Source of the DNA: Tateyamaria sp. ANG-S1
GTDB lineage: Bacteria > Pseudomonadota > Alphaproteobacteria > Rhodobacterales > Rhodobacteraceae
DNA length: 64,000 nt
NCBI RefSeq assembly: GCF_000814025.1
Contig: NZ_JWLL01000004.1
Location: forward strand, 1 to 64,000
Direction: 5' to 3'
Shown here: positions 33,423 through 41,524 of the stretch, in pieces
Position numbering within the stretch: the stretch's first letter is position 1
Layout of the letters: every line of letters starts with the position of its first letter
Program-made: the position numbers and the translations under genes
Notes under the pieces: generated by a model
What the model was told of the DNA's origin: nothing
The model's input: the letters and a program-made list of their open reading frames with translations, nothing else
Databases searched by the model: none

Positions 33423-33995
33423 ATGGTGCACAGGTGCGGATGGGAGGGCGATGCGCCCGACTACGTGGCCTATCACGACACCGAATGGGGTGTGCCGGAA
33501 TATGATCCGCGCGCCTTGTGGGAAAAGCTGATCCTGGATGGGTTTCAAGCGGGATTGAGCTGGATCACGATCCTGAGGAAGCGTGACGCCTTTCGCGCGG
33601 CCTTTGCCGAGTTTGATCCTGCGGTCGTCGCCACTTGGGGCGAGGCGGATGTGCAGCGGCTGCTGGCCGACCCGGGCATCATCCGCCACCGGGGCAAGAT
33701 CGAGGCGACGATTACCAACGCCCGCGCCTATCTCGAGGTTAACGAGGCCATCGGGTTCGATAAATTCTTATGGAACTATGTGGATGGCCAGCCGCTTCAG
33801 ACGAATTTTTCCAGTCGGGATCAGGTGCCGCCCAAGACGAAACTGAGCGAACAGGTGTCCAAGGATCTGCGTGCGCGGGGGTTCAAGTTTGTGGGCCCCA
33901 CGATTGTCTATGCCTTCATGGAGGCGACGGGGCTGGTCAACGATCATATCACGCCCTGCTTCCGCCATACGGAATGTGCAGCGATGGGTCGTTGA
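33423..33995 (+). CDS. tag: DNA-3-methyladenine glycosylase I (Tag)
   Basis: 190 residues from ATG 33423 (MVHRCGW). The zinc-snap residues are visible: Cys5 and His in YHDTEWG at the N-terminus, and His/Cys in CFRHTEC at the C-terminus. GLSWITILRKRDAFR and KFVGPTIVYAFMEATG are family motifs. It removes 3-methyladenine from alkylated DNA in base excision repair. It is divergent from the EAL gene. Confidence 0.94.
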   Translation: MVHRCGWEGDAPDYVAYHDTEWGVPEYDPRALWEKLILDGFQAGLSWITILRKRDAFRAAFAEFDPAVVATWGEADVQRLLADPGIIRHRGKIEATITNARAYLEVNEAIGFDKFLWNYVDGQPLQTNFSSRDQVPPKTKLSEQVSKDLRARGFKFVGPTIVYAFMEATGLVNDHITPCFRHTECAAMGR

Positions 33996-34077
33996 CTCTG
34001 GCGAATCCCGGCGTATAAGCGCGGCTTCATTGGTGTTGGTGGCCCGCGCGAGCGGACGCCTGTCGGCCATGGCTCTT

Positions 34078-34153
34078 CAAGCTCTCTGAGCTTGCATCGC
34101 CATCGGCAAAGGACAACGCCCTTCAACATGGCGAGGAAGGCTCAACCGAGCCT
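34078..34153 (+). promoter_or_regulatory. rpsD leader hairpins
   Basis: Upstream of rpsD there is a 7-bp hairpin CAAGCTC-TCT-GAGCTTG (34078-34094), then a GGCTC-AACC-GAGCC hairpin (about 34139-34152). S4 is known to autoregulate through leader RNA in several bacteria. Whether these hairpins do this is not shown. Confidence 0.35.
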
Positions 34154-34184
34154 GACGAGCCGTTCAAACCGAAGGAGATCAGCC

Positions 34185-34805
34185 GTGACCAAACGCACGT
34201 CTGCCAAGTACAAGATTGATCGCCGCATGGGCGAAAACATTTGGGGCCGCCCCAAATCCCCCGTCAACCGTCGTGAATATGGCCCCGGCCAGCACGGGCA
34301 GCGCCGCAAGGGCAAGTTGTCCGACTTCGGAATCCAGCTGCGCGCCAAGCAGAAGCTCAAGGGCTACTACGGCGATCTGACCGAAAAGCAGTTCCGCCGC
34401 ATCTATGCCGAAGCGGAGCGGGTCAAGGGCGATACCGGTGAAAACCTGATCGGCCTGCTAGAGCGTCGCCTGGACGCCGTCGTCTACCGCGCGAAGTTCG
34501 TGCCGACCGTCTTTGCCGCCCGTCAGTTCGTGAACCATGGCCACGTCAAAGTGAACGGCAAAAAGGTCAACATCCCCTCCTACCGCGTGAAGGAAGGCGA
34601 CGTGATCGAGGTCCGCGACCGGTCGAAGCAACTGGCTGTCCTGCTGGAAGCCACGCAACTGCCCGAGCGTGACGTGCCCGACTACATCGACGCCGACCAC
34701 TCGAAAATGACCGCCACCTTCACCCGCACCCCCACGCTGGGCGATGTGCCGTACCCGGTGATGATGGAACCGAACCTGGTCGTCGAATTCTACGCCAAGA
34801 ACTAA
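34185..34805 (+). CDS. rpsD: 30S ribosomal protein S4
   Basis: 206 residues from GTG 34185, chosen because GAAGGAGA at 34171-34178 is correctly placed and the N-terminus [20 protein letters not shown] is that of alphaproteobacterial S4. The S4 RNA-binding domain ([17 protein letters not shown]...) is in the middle. S4 binds 16S rRNA early in 30S assembly. As is common in alphaproteobacteria it is outside the main ribosomal operon. It is followed by a good terminator. Confidence 0.97.
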   Translation: MTKRTSAKYKIDRRMGENIWGRPKSPVNRREYGPGQHGQRRKGKLSDFGIQLRAKQKLKGYYGDLTEKQFRRIYAEAERVKGDTGENLIGLLERRLDAVVYRAKFVPTVFAARQFVNHGHVKVNGKKVNIPSYRVKEGDVIEVRDRSKQLAVLLEATQLPERDVPDYIDADHSKMTATFTRTPTLGDVPYPVMMEPNLVVEFYAKN

Positions 34806-34843
34806 AGCCGGGGGCCTTCGGGCCCGCGCACCAGACGTTACAG

Positions 34844-34871
34844 GGCCGCTCCGATCCGGGGCGGCCTTTTT
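34844..34871 (+). terminator. Rho-independent terminator after rpsD
   Basis: A nine-pair stem, GGCCGCTCC (34844-34852) with GGGGCGGCC (34858-34866, one G-T pair), loop GATCC, then five T residues. It runs into the last codons of the convergent tail-tube gene. Confidence 0.88.
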
Positions 34872-35330
34872 CTATGCGTTGTCGATGGTGATCCCTTCGT
34901 AGGCCAGTTCGACAGTCTCGACAGCGATCTCGTTGCCTTCGGCTTTCAGGTCTGTGCCGGTGATCTTGGTCGGAAACGCATTCTTGAGTGTCCATTGCAT
35001 GGTCGGCGCGCCGGTCGTGTCCACCAGCGCGATAGCCACATCCGTGCGCTTCATTGTGTTCATCTTGATGCCGCTGAACCAGTCCCAGAATGCGCCTTGC
35101 CTCGCGAACACGCCATGTTTGAGCGTGACGTGTCCAGAGCTGACCATGCCGGGCATTTTGATGGTCGAGAACACTTTGGAATTGCCAGCGCGATACTCGA
35201 TGACCTCCGTTTCGATGTCCAACCCGCTGACCTCCTGAAACGTAACCTCTTCGCCCGCGATTGTTACGCGAAACGCGAATGCAGGAACGGGCCATACGGC
35301 CTGTGATGCGGGGGAATTGTCGTCTGCCAT
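34872..35330 (-). CDS. Orphan contractile-tail tube protein (T4 gp19-like)
   Basis: 152 residues. FRVTIAGEEVTFQEVSGLDIETEVIEYRAG shows the typical pattern of the T4 gp19-like/PF06841 tube family: a strand with F-x-V-x-I, then S-G-L-x-x-E and E-Y-R-x-G. It also has VTLKHGVF and FWDWF in order. These proteins form the inner tube of phage tails and extracellular contractile injection systems. No sheath, baseplate, spike, ATPase or capsid gene is nearby, so it is an isolated gene or the remnant of such a cluster. Confidence 0.85.
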   Translation of the reverse strand: MADDNSPASQAVWPVPAFAFRVTIAGEEVTFQEVSGLDIETEVIEYRAGNSKVFSTIKMPGMVSSGHVTLKHGVFARQGAFWDWFSGIKMNTMKRTDVAIALVDTTGAPTMQWTLKNAFPTKITGTDLKAEGNEIAVETVELAYEGITIDNA

Positions 35331-35461
35331 GTCGCGGCTCCTGCAAAGGTGGTTATGTACGAGTATAGCAGGGTTTGACCCCCGCTTGTGATTTCATGTC
35401 ACAGGGGCAGGCGCCGCGCGCGCCACTAAGCTGATACCGCATTGCCAAAGGAGCGTGTCCC

Positions 35462-35944
35462 ATGTCCGCACCGCGTGTCACCGCCACCCGTTTGTCGTCC
35501 GACAGCGTTCTGCATAACAGAATGGGGCGGGGCGATTTTCTGGATTGCTATTCCGTGGCCAACGCCGCCAGCCCACGCACGGCGGCCCAGATCATCACGG
35601 CCTTTCCCGGCTGGGCGCAGGTTCTGGTCAAGCTGCGGGGGCTGATCACATCCCCCTTCGGTTTGTCGCAGGACGGGCCGGAGGCGGCGGACAAGCTGGG
35701 CCCGTTCCCGGTGGAAAGCGACACCGGGACCGAGCTGATCGCCGGGTTTGACGACAAGCATCTCGACTTTCGGGTGTCGGTGCGCTCGGAGAACGGGACC
35801 GTGTCACTGGCCACATGGGTGCATCCGCACAATGTGGGTGGGCGGATCTACCTGGCGGCCATCATGCCGTTTCACATCCTGATCGCGCGCAATGCACTGG
35901 CGCGTGTGGCGCGAGCACCGCAGACACCGCCGCATCCTGTCTGA
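35462..35944 (+). CDS. DUF2867 domain protein
   Basis: 160 residues, soluble, no signal. Recognised by the pattern D-x-Y-S-V..., FPGWAQVLVKLRGLITSPFGL, HLDFRVSVR and YLAAIMPFHILIARNAL, which I associate with DUF2867. These proteins have an SRPBCC-like shape, but no function is established. AAAGGAG sits 11 bases before the ATG. Its neighbours are the tail-tube and Hint genes, both on the other strand. Confidence 0.8.
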   Translation: MSAPRVTATRLSSDSVLHNRMGRGDFLDCYSVANAASPRTAAQIITAFPGWAQVLVKLRGLITSPFGLSQDGPEAADKLGPFPVESDTGTELIAGFDDKHLDFRVSVRSENGTVSLATWVHPHNVGGRIYLAAIMPFHILIARNALARVARAPQTPPHPV

Positions 35945-35971
35945 TCACTCTGTCTGGTCACTGGGGCCTGA

Positions 35972-37066
35972 TCACAGCGCGGTCAGCGTTGCCTGGCTGC
36001 GCGATGGTCCGCTTGCACGCAATTCATATCCGCGCACACGCCTGCGCGCGCGCGGGAAGGGTGCCGGCGCATCCGGGTCGGCCAGGCTCGGGTATTTCGC
36101 GACCAGCCGCGCGCGGGCCATGGGATCGAGGCTCTTGCGGGCCACGGGACCGGGATAGAAGGTCTCGGCCACCATGCCGTTGGCCCAGATCAACCCGTGG
36201 CCATCGACCATGAAGTGAAAATACTCGATCGCCTTGCCATCAAGGTCCTGCGTGATGGCGTCGCCATCTATACAGTCCCGTGCGGCAACGAGGATCTCGG
36301 ATGTGTCGAACATCAGTTGGAAGGCCGGATCCGTGCGCAGCAGGCAGTGGCGCGGGGACAGCGCCGTCGGTGCATAGGGCTTGTCCGGACCAAATGTGTC
36401 CGGCGCGACCCAGACGGGCACATCGTCCCCCTTGGGAAACAGGATCATCCGTTGGGCGGCCCAGGTGATGCGTTGCGCCCCTTCGTCCAGCGTCAGCACG
36501 CGAGAGCCGACGCGCAAGGTCTCCACCGGCACATCACCCGCCGGTGTCCGGATCAGGGTGCCGCGGGCAAAACACACAATCTCGCCATAAGGGGTGCCGC
36601 CCCCGTCATTCTTGAAGGCGATGTCGTAGGTCGCGCCCGGGACCAGCGGTGCCGTGGACACCACCAGCGTCAGATTGCCCTGGTTTTCGCCCGGACCTGC
36701 CGCAACGAACAGCAGGTCGATGGGGGTACCCCCGCCCACGGGCGTGGCGGTCAGGGTGAATTCAACCTCAAGCACCGCACCCGCACCGATCTGGATCGGG
36801 TTTCCGGACGCATCGGTCGTGTTGATGTCGTCCCGCAGGATCTGGTTCAGGGCTGTCCCGTTCGGATCGTCCTGAAAGCCGTCATCGAATTCCGCGTCAT
36901 CGTCGGTTACGTTGATGTCGATGGTCGTCGCCCCGCTCGCCAGCGTCGCCTGTGCGTTGCTAGGCAGGGAAAACGGCCCGTTCTGGCCCGGGGTCAACTG
37001 ATTGTTGTCATTCACAAAGGTGAAGTCCTGAAACAGGAACCCGGTGATGGATCCACCATTTGGCAT
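35972..37066 (-). CDS. Hint domain protein
   Basis: 364 residues from the ATG of MPNGGSITG; a longer start adds 18 unlikely residues. The N-terminal 190 residues are beta-rich and acidic with no signal peptide. The Hint (Hedgehog/intein) domain starts at the cysteine of VCFARGTLIRTPAGDVPVE and includes VGSRVLTLDEG and the later LSPRHCLL. Proteins of this type are abundant in Rhodobacteraceae and are presumed self-processing and secreted by type I systems. Cleavage partner and cargo are unknown. The RTX protein at 51.4 kb is a second candidate type I substrate. Confidence 0.85.
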   Translation of the reverse strand: MPNGGSITGFLFQDFTFVNDNNQLTPGQNGPFSLPSNAQATLASGATTIDINVTDDDAEFDDGFQDDPNGTALNQILRDDINTTDASGNPIQIGAGAVLEVEFTLTATPVGGGTPIDLLFVAAGPGENQGNLTLVVSTAPLVPGATYDIAFKNDGGGTPYGEIVCFARGTLIRTPAGDVPVETLRVGSRVLTLDEGAQRITWAAQRMILFPKGDDVPVWVAPDTFGPDKPYAPTALSPRHCLLRTDPAFQLMFDTSEILVAARDCIDGDAITQDLDGKAIEYFHFMVDGHGLIWANGMVAETFYPGPVARKSLDPMARARLVAKYPSLADPDAPAPFPRARRRVRGYELRASGPSRSQATLTAL

Positions 37067-37424
37067 GTGCGCCACTCCCAATGAGGACTGCATTCTGCAG
37101 GATGAAGTTGAATAATACACGCGGAGCGGGAATTTACCTACGCGACCGGCACTCTAGTCTGGAAACACACCGTTTCCGCTCGGAAAATGCGTTTGACCGC
37201 GCAGTATGGCTGTTTTTTGCTCGTTTCAAGGGCAGTTCAGGGCAGGCTTGGCGCTATGCATGGCCAGTAGCGCGGTCAGCCTGTCGTCAGAGGTAACCCG
37301 CCGAACGGCTTGGCTCTGCCCTGCGGCTCTATGCGTATCAATGACTTGTTGCGAAGATTTCACCTGTATCTTCGACAACCTGTGGTAGCCTCTCTGCATT
37401 GATTGATGAGAATTGGAGACTGCC
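37067..37424. other. 358-bp gap without gene
   Basis: No convincing ORF or RNA gene. The only structure I see is an inverted repeat CGAAGAT (37352-37358) and ATCTTCG (37368-37374) with a nine-base centre, about 50 bp before the endonuclease start. The composition is less GC-rich than neighbouring genes. It must contain the divergent promoters of the Hint and nuclease genes. Confidence 0.6.
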
Positions 37425-38462
37425 ATGGGCGCCCGCGACATTTCATTTGCGAGCTTCAACCTGCTGAATCTGCAAACCCCCGGTGATGCCATTTACGGCG
37501 ATACTGACGGCTGGGACCCGGTCATCTACCAGCGCAAGGTCGATTTTACCGCCAGCGTGATGGGACGGCTTGATGCCGATGTGGTGGGCCTGCAAGAGCT
37601 GTGGGCGACCGAGGCGCTGGACCACGTGCTGGAGGAGGCGGGGATGACCGCCGATTTCGATCCCCTCGTGCCACCCGATCATAACGGCAACGGGATCGTC
37701 TGTGCCGCTGCGGTACGCAAGGGGATGCTGGTCGGCGAACCGGAGTGGATCGTCGATTTCCCCGATGAATACGTGCTGAAGACCGGCGGCGACGATCCAC
37801 AACAGGATTATCTTGAGGTCAACCTCAGCACCTTTTCCCGCCCCGTGCTGCACTTTCAGGTCCAGCCCGACGACCGCACGCCCGTCATCCACGTCTTTGT
37901 GTGCCATTTCAAATCGCGCCGCCCGACGCAGATCTGGCGCGAGCGGAGCTGGTACGAAAAGGAGGTGCACGGGCCCCACGCCACGGCCCTTGGCTACGCC
38001 ATATCGACCGTGCGCCGCACGGCAGAGGCGGCTGCCCTACGAGTGATCATCACCAAGCTGACGAAAAAGACCGATACGCCGGTTGTCGTCATCGGCGACA
38101 TGAACGACGGCAAGAACAGCAATACGCTGAACATCCTGTCGGAACAGCCCACCTACCTGTCGCCCTTGTCCTCGGGTGGTGGGGACAACGCGCTGTATAC
38201 TGCGCAGACAATACAGGAATACCGGTCGGTCCGGGATGTATACTACACCCATGTGTTCCAGGGGCAGCGCGAGAGCCTGGATCACATCCTGTTCAGTCAG
38301 GAGTTCTATGACAATTCCAAGCGCCGGAAGTGGGCATTTGACGAGATGGTGGTGCAGAACGACCACCTGAATTTTGATGACCATAAGGAAAGCGGCACGA
38401 ACGATCACGGTGTGATCCGGGTGGGGTTCAAATGGAAGCCTGCGTCGGGGGCGACCAGCTAG
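37425..38462 (+). CDS. Endonuclease/exonuclease/phosphatase (EEP) family protein
   Basis: 345 residues from ATG 37425, with TTGGAGA upstream. EEP landmarks are ISFASFNLLNL (Asn), VVGLQELW (metal-binding Glu), VFVCHFKSRR, VVVIGDMNDG (catalytic Asp/Asn) and TNDHGVIRV near the end (Asp-His). There is no signal peptide, so it is cytoplasmic or leaderless. The substrate (DNA, RNA or phosphate ester) cannot be chosen. Structured repeat copy B begins just after its stop. Confidence 0.85.
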   Translation: MGARDISFASFNLLNLQTPGDAIYGDTDGWDPVIYQRKVDFTASVMGRLDADVVGLQELWATEALDHVLEEAGMTADFDPLVPPDHNGNGIVCAAAVRKGMLVGEPEWIVDFPDEYVLKTGGDDPQQDYLEVNLSTFSRPVLHFQVQPDDRTPVIHVFVCHFKSRRPTQIWRERSWYEKEVHGPHATALGYAISTVRRTAEAAALRVIITKLTKKTDTPVVVIGDMNDGKNSNTLNILSEQPTYLSPLSSGGGDNALYTAQTIQEYRSVRDVYYTHVFQGQRESLDHILFSQEFYDNSKRRKWAFDEMVVQNDHLNFDDHKESGTNDHGVIRVGFKWKPASGATS

Positions 38463-38464
38463 AC

Positions 38465-38628
38465 CGGACCGGAATCAAGCCGAAGGCGCCGGTCCAGCGG
38501 CGGACCGTCCCGGCGGGCTGCCGCTACATTGCCGTTTGTGCGCAACATTGGCGTCTTAGGCAAATGACCACAATAAACCGCACTGTTTCAGCGTTGGAGC
38601 GCCAGCCCACGGTCCGCCGCTGGACCGG
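38465..38628. repeat. Structured intergenic element, copy B (possible ncRNA or palindromic repeat)
   Basis: Perfect 20-bp arms at 38489-38508 and 38609-38628 span 140 bp, as in copy A. The 100-bp interior aligns to copy A without gaps at 65 of 100 positions. The 12-mer TAGGCAAATGAC is at 38557-38568. A local hairpin (38496-38507 with 38514-38525, one A-G mismatch) corresponds to the 12-pair hairpin of copy A. GGACCGG at 38466-38472 can pair with CCGGTCC of the left arm and repeats part of the right arm. The element lies between the nuclease gene and hisC. Confidence 0.85.
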
Positions 38629-38706
38629 CTGGGGACACGCGCGCTTTTGCCCCTAGCCACTCCGGCGCTGCAGCCCTAAAACCTCTCTGACATATGGAGA
38701 GGACCA

Positions 38707-39789
38707 ATGACACGCATCACACCGCAACCCGGTATCATGGACATCGCGCTCTACCAGGGCGGGGCGTCGCATCTGGCCGGTGTGAGCGAAGTTCTGAAAC
38801 TGTCATCCAACGAGAACCCCGCCGGTCCGCCGCCCGCCGCCATTGATGCGCTGAGCCAGGCGGCCCGCGACATGCACCTCTATCCCTCCACCGACCACGC
38901 CGCCCTGCGCACGGCCATTGCCGAGGTCTGGAACGTGGACGCCGACCGCGTGATCTGCGGCGTCGGCAGTGACGAGGTGTTGCAGTTCGTAACCCAAGCC
39001 TTCTCCGGTCCGGGGGACGAGATCATCCACACCGCCCATGGCTTTTCCATGTACCCGATCCTCGCCAACATGGCGGGGGCCACGCCGGTTTGCGTGCCGG
39101 AGGCCGACCGGGTTGTAGACGTCGATGCGATCCTGAATGCCGTGACCGAACGCACCCGTATCGTGTTGCTCACCAACCCGGGCAACCCGACGGGTACACG
39201 TCTGCCGGATGAAGAGATTGTGCGCCTTGCCGACAACTTGCCGGAACACGTGATCCTTGTAATCGACGGGGCCTATACCGAATATGCCGAAGGGTATGAT
39301 GGCGGGCTGTCGCTGGCTGAAACCCGGCCCAACGTGTTGATGACACGCACCTTTTCCAAGATCTACGGTCTGGGTGGGCTGCGCGTCGGATGGGGTTACG
39401 GTCCCAAGGACATGATCGACGTGATGACGCGCATCCGCCAGCCCTTCAACCTGTCGACCGTTGCGCTTGCAGCCGCCGAGGCGGCGGTGCGCGACATCCA
39501 ATGGGTTGAGGAGTGTGCCGCACTCAATGCCGATCAACGGGCGCGTCTGACCGGGGCCCTGCGTCAGTTGGGTCTGGCCTGCGATGACAGCGACACGAAT
39601 TTCGTGCTGGCCCGCGCAGCATCGGTGGCTGAGGCTGACGCGGCAGAGGCGGCGCTGAACGCCGATGGTATCCTCGTGCGCCGGGTTGCGGGCTACGGCT
39701 TTCCTGAGGGCATCCGCATCACCGTGGGCAATGCTGAACAGACCGAGCGTGTGATCGCGGCGCTGACAGAATGGCGGAACGCATCGTGA
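38707..39789 (+). CDS. hisC: Histidinol-phosphate aminotransferase HisC
   Basis: 360 residues, a fold-type I PLP enzyme. The lysine that binds PLP is in TRTFSKIYGLGGLRVGW. KLSSNENPAGP at the N-terminus and LTNPGNPTGTRL in the middle are family motifs. It works in histidine synthesis and often also on aromatic amino acids. The coupling to the prephenate dehydrogenase gene immediately downstream suggests use in tyrosine/phenylalanine synthesis here. GGAGAGG at 38696-38702 is the ribosome site. Confidence 0.93.
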   Translation: MTRITPQPGIMDIALYQGGASHLAGVSEVLKLSSNENPAGPPPAAIDALSQAARDMHLYPSTDHAALRTAIAEVWNVDADRVICGVGSDEVLQFVTQAFSGPGDEIIHTAHGFSMYPILANMAGATPVCVPEADRVVDVDAILNAVTERTRIVLLTNPGNPTGTRLPDEEIVRLADNLPEHVILVIDGAYTEYAEGYDGGLSLAETRPNVLMTRTFSKIYGLGGLRVGWGYGPKDMIDVMTRIRQPFNLSTVALAAAEAAVRDIQWVEECAALNADQRARLTGALRQLGLACDDSDTNFVLARAASVAEADAAEAALNADGILVRRVAGYGFPEGIRITVGNAEQTERVIAALTEWRNAS

Positions 39790-40703
39790 GTCTCATCTAC
39801 GACAAGATCGCCTTTATCGGGCTGGGCCTGATTGCCGGGTCCATGGCCTGGGCCACCAAGCGTGCCGGGGCGGCAACTACGATCAGCGGTTATGCGCGGT
39901 CTGATGCGACGCGCGAAACGACCCGGCGTCTCGGCTTTTGCGATGTGGTCACCGATACCGCGGCAGAGGCTGTGGCGGACGCAGACCTTGTCGTTCTGGC
40001 CGTCCCGGTCGGCGCGATGGGCGGGGTGATGGCCGAGATCAAGGGCGCGCTCAAACCCGGGGCGACCGTGATCGACGTCGGTTCGGTCAAGCAGTCCGTC
40101 TTTGATGAGGTCATGCCGCACGTGCCGGATAACGTGCATTTTGTCGGCACGCACCCCATGGCGGGGACCGAACACAGCGGACCCGAGGCTGGCTTTGCCG
40201 AGCTCTACGACAACCGCTGGACGTTGATCGTCAAGCTAGAGGGCGCGGATGCAAGCGTTGTCGACAAGGTTGAGCAATACTGGGCGGCCCTTGGAGCGAT
40301 GACGGACCAGATGGACGTGCAACACCATGACCGCGTCTGCGCCGTGGTCAGCCACATCCCCCACCTCATTGCCTACACGATGGTCGGCGTGGCCGACGAC
40401 CTGCGCCGCGTGACGGACAGCGAGGTCATCAAATTCTCTGCCGCGGGTTTTCGGGATTTCACCCGGATTGCGGCCAGCGATCCAACCATGTGGCGCGACG
40501 TGTTCTTGACGAACAAGGACGCGACGCTCGAAATCCTGGGCCGCTTCACCGAAGAGCTCTTTGCCCTGCAACGCGCCATTCGCACCGGCGATGGCGACCA
40601 TCTGTTCGACTATTTCACCCGTACCCGCGCGATCCGACGCGGCATCATCGAGGCGGGGCAGGACACCGACGCGCCAGACTTCGGCCGTGGGGCCGCACGA
40701 TGA
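39786..40703 (+). CDS. Prephenate/arogenate dehydrogenase (TyrC/TyrA family)
   Basis: 305 residues from GTG 39786, which overlaps the hisC stop (GTGA); an ATG five codons upstream is also possible. The Rossmann loop is IGLGLIAGSMAWA. VGTHPMAGTEHSGPEAGF is the strictly conserved substrate region of prephenate/arogenate dehydrogenases, and VSHIPHLIAYTMV follows. It makes 4-hydroxyphenylpyruvate or tyrosine with NAD(P). There is no fused chorismate mutase or ACT domain. Confidence 0.92.
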   Translation: MSLIYDKIAFIGLGLIAGSMAWATKRAGAATTISGYARSDATRETTRRLGFCDVVTDTAAEAVADADLVVLAVPVGAMGGVMAEIKGALKPGATVIDVGSVKQSVFDEVMPHVPDNVHFVGTHPMAGTEHSGPEAGFAELYDNRWTLIVKLEGADASVVDKVEQYWAALGAMTDQMDVQHHDRVCAVVSHIPHLIAYTMVGVADDLRRVTDSEVIKFSAAGFRDFTRIAASDPTMWRDVFLTNKDATLEILGRFTEELFALQRAIRTGDGDHLFDYFTRTRAIRRGIIEAGQDTDAPDFGRGAAR

Positions 40704-41467
40704 GAGGGCTGGCGCTGGGCTTGATGCTGTTTGCCGGCGTCGCCTCTGCCGCGCCGGAGACGTCGAAGCGACCCGTCGCGCGCGCGAGTGCCGATGCGGG
40801 CACGGCGGATATTGCGACTGTGATCCCGGCAGGCCCCTCCATGGCCTTTGCCGCGACCCTGCCGGAACCGGCCATATCCCTGCGCCCGTTTCTGCGCCCC
40901 AAGGCGATCATTGAACGGGCCATGGCCCGCCGGGCGGAGCGGCGGCGCGGACAAGTCTGCGGTGACCCGGACCTGCAGGGGGACGTGGTGGGCTATGTCC
41001 CGGGTCGCATCAGTGGCTGCGGTATTCAAGAGGCTGTGCGGCTCCGTTCCGTTTCGGGCGTAACGCTTAGCCAGTCGGCTTTGATGGACTGCACCACCGC
41101 CAAGGCGTTGAAACAGTGGACGGAAAAGGGGGCAAAGCCCGCCCTGCGCGGAACGGGCGGCGGGCTGGTCGGCTACCGCGTGGCGGCGCATTACGCGTGC
41201 CGCACCCGCAACAACCGGCCCGGCGCGCGGATTTCGGAACATGGCAAGGGGCGGGCCATCGACATCTCGGGCTTTCAGTTGAAGGACGGCACCAGCCTGA
41301 CGGTCCTGAACGACTGGAACTCACGCCACCGCCGCGCGATGCGGAAGATGCACAAGGCGGCATGCGGCCCGTTTGGTACCGTGCTTGGGCCAGAGTCGGA
41401 CCGGTTCCATCGGGACCACTTCCATTTCGATACGGCGCGGTATCGCAGCGGTGCGTATTGCCGATAG
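40700..41467 (+). CDS. Exported extensin-like C-terminal domain protein
   Basis: 255 residues. A signal peptide (MRGLALGLMLFAGVASAAP) sends it out of the cytoplasm. The C-terminal half is the extensin-like domain: CGIQEAVRLRSVSGV, MDCTTAKALKQW, HYACRTRNNRPGARISEHGKG with RAIDISGF, and the end DRFHRDHFHFDTARY. The SEHGKGRAIDIS and HRDHFHFD histidine/aspartate sites resemble the zinc site of D-Ala-D-Ala metallopeptidases, so a cell-wall role is possible. It overlaps the dehydrogenase by four bases although no functional link is obvious. Confidence 0.88.
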   Translation: MRGLALGLMLFAGVASAAPETSKRPVARASADAGTADIATVIPAGPSMAFAATLPEPAISLRPFLRPKAIIERAMARRAERRRGQVCGDPDLQGDVVGYVPGRISGCGIQEAVRLRSVSGVTLSQSALMDCTTAKALKQWTEKGAKPALRGTGGGLVGYRVAAHYACRTRNNRPGARISEHGKGRAIDISGFQLKDGTSLTVLNDWNSRHRRAMRKMHKAACGPFGTVLGPESDRFHRDHFHFDTARYRSGAYCR

Positions 41468-41473
41468 ACGATG

Positions 41474-41520
41474 GACTGGGGCGCTGCCCCAGACCCCGGA
41501 GTTTATCCGGCAAGATGAAG
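41474..41520 (+). repeat. Rhodobacteraceae-type intergenic hairpin repeat, copy 2
   Basis: The hairpin TGGGGCGCTGCCCCA is followed by GACCCCGGAGTTTATCCGG and the tail CAAGATGAAG. It fills the gap between the convergent extensin and DUF2125 genes and matches the layout of the copy at 20165-20226. Confidence 0.6.
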
Positions 41521-41524
41521 GGGA

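Noticed and set aside
34872-38462. Prophage or extracellular contractile injection system
   Set aside because: Only the tube gene is recognisable. There is no sheath, baseplate, spike, terminase, capsid or integrase, and rpsD and hisC flank the area.
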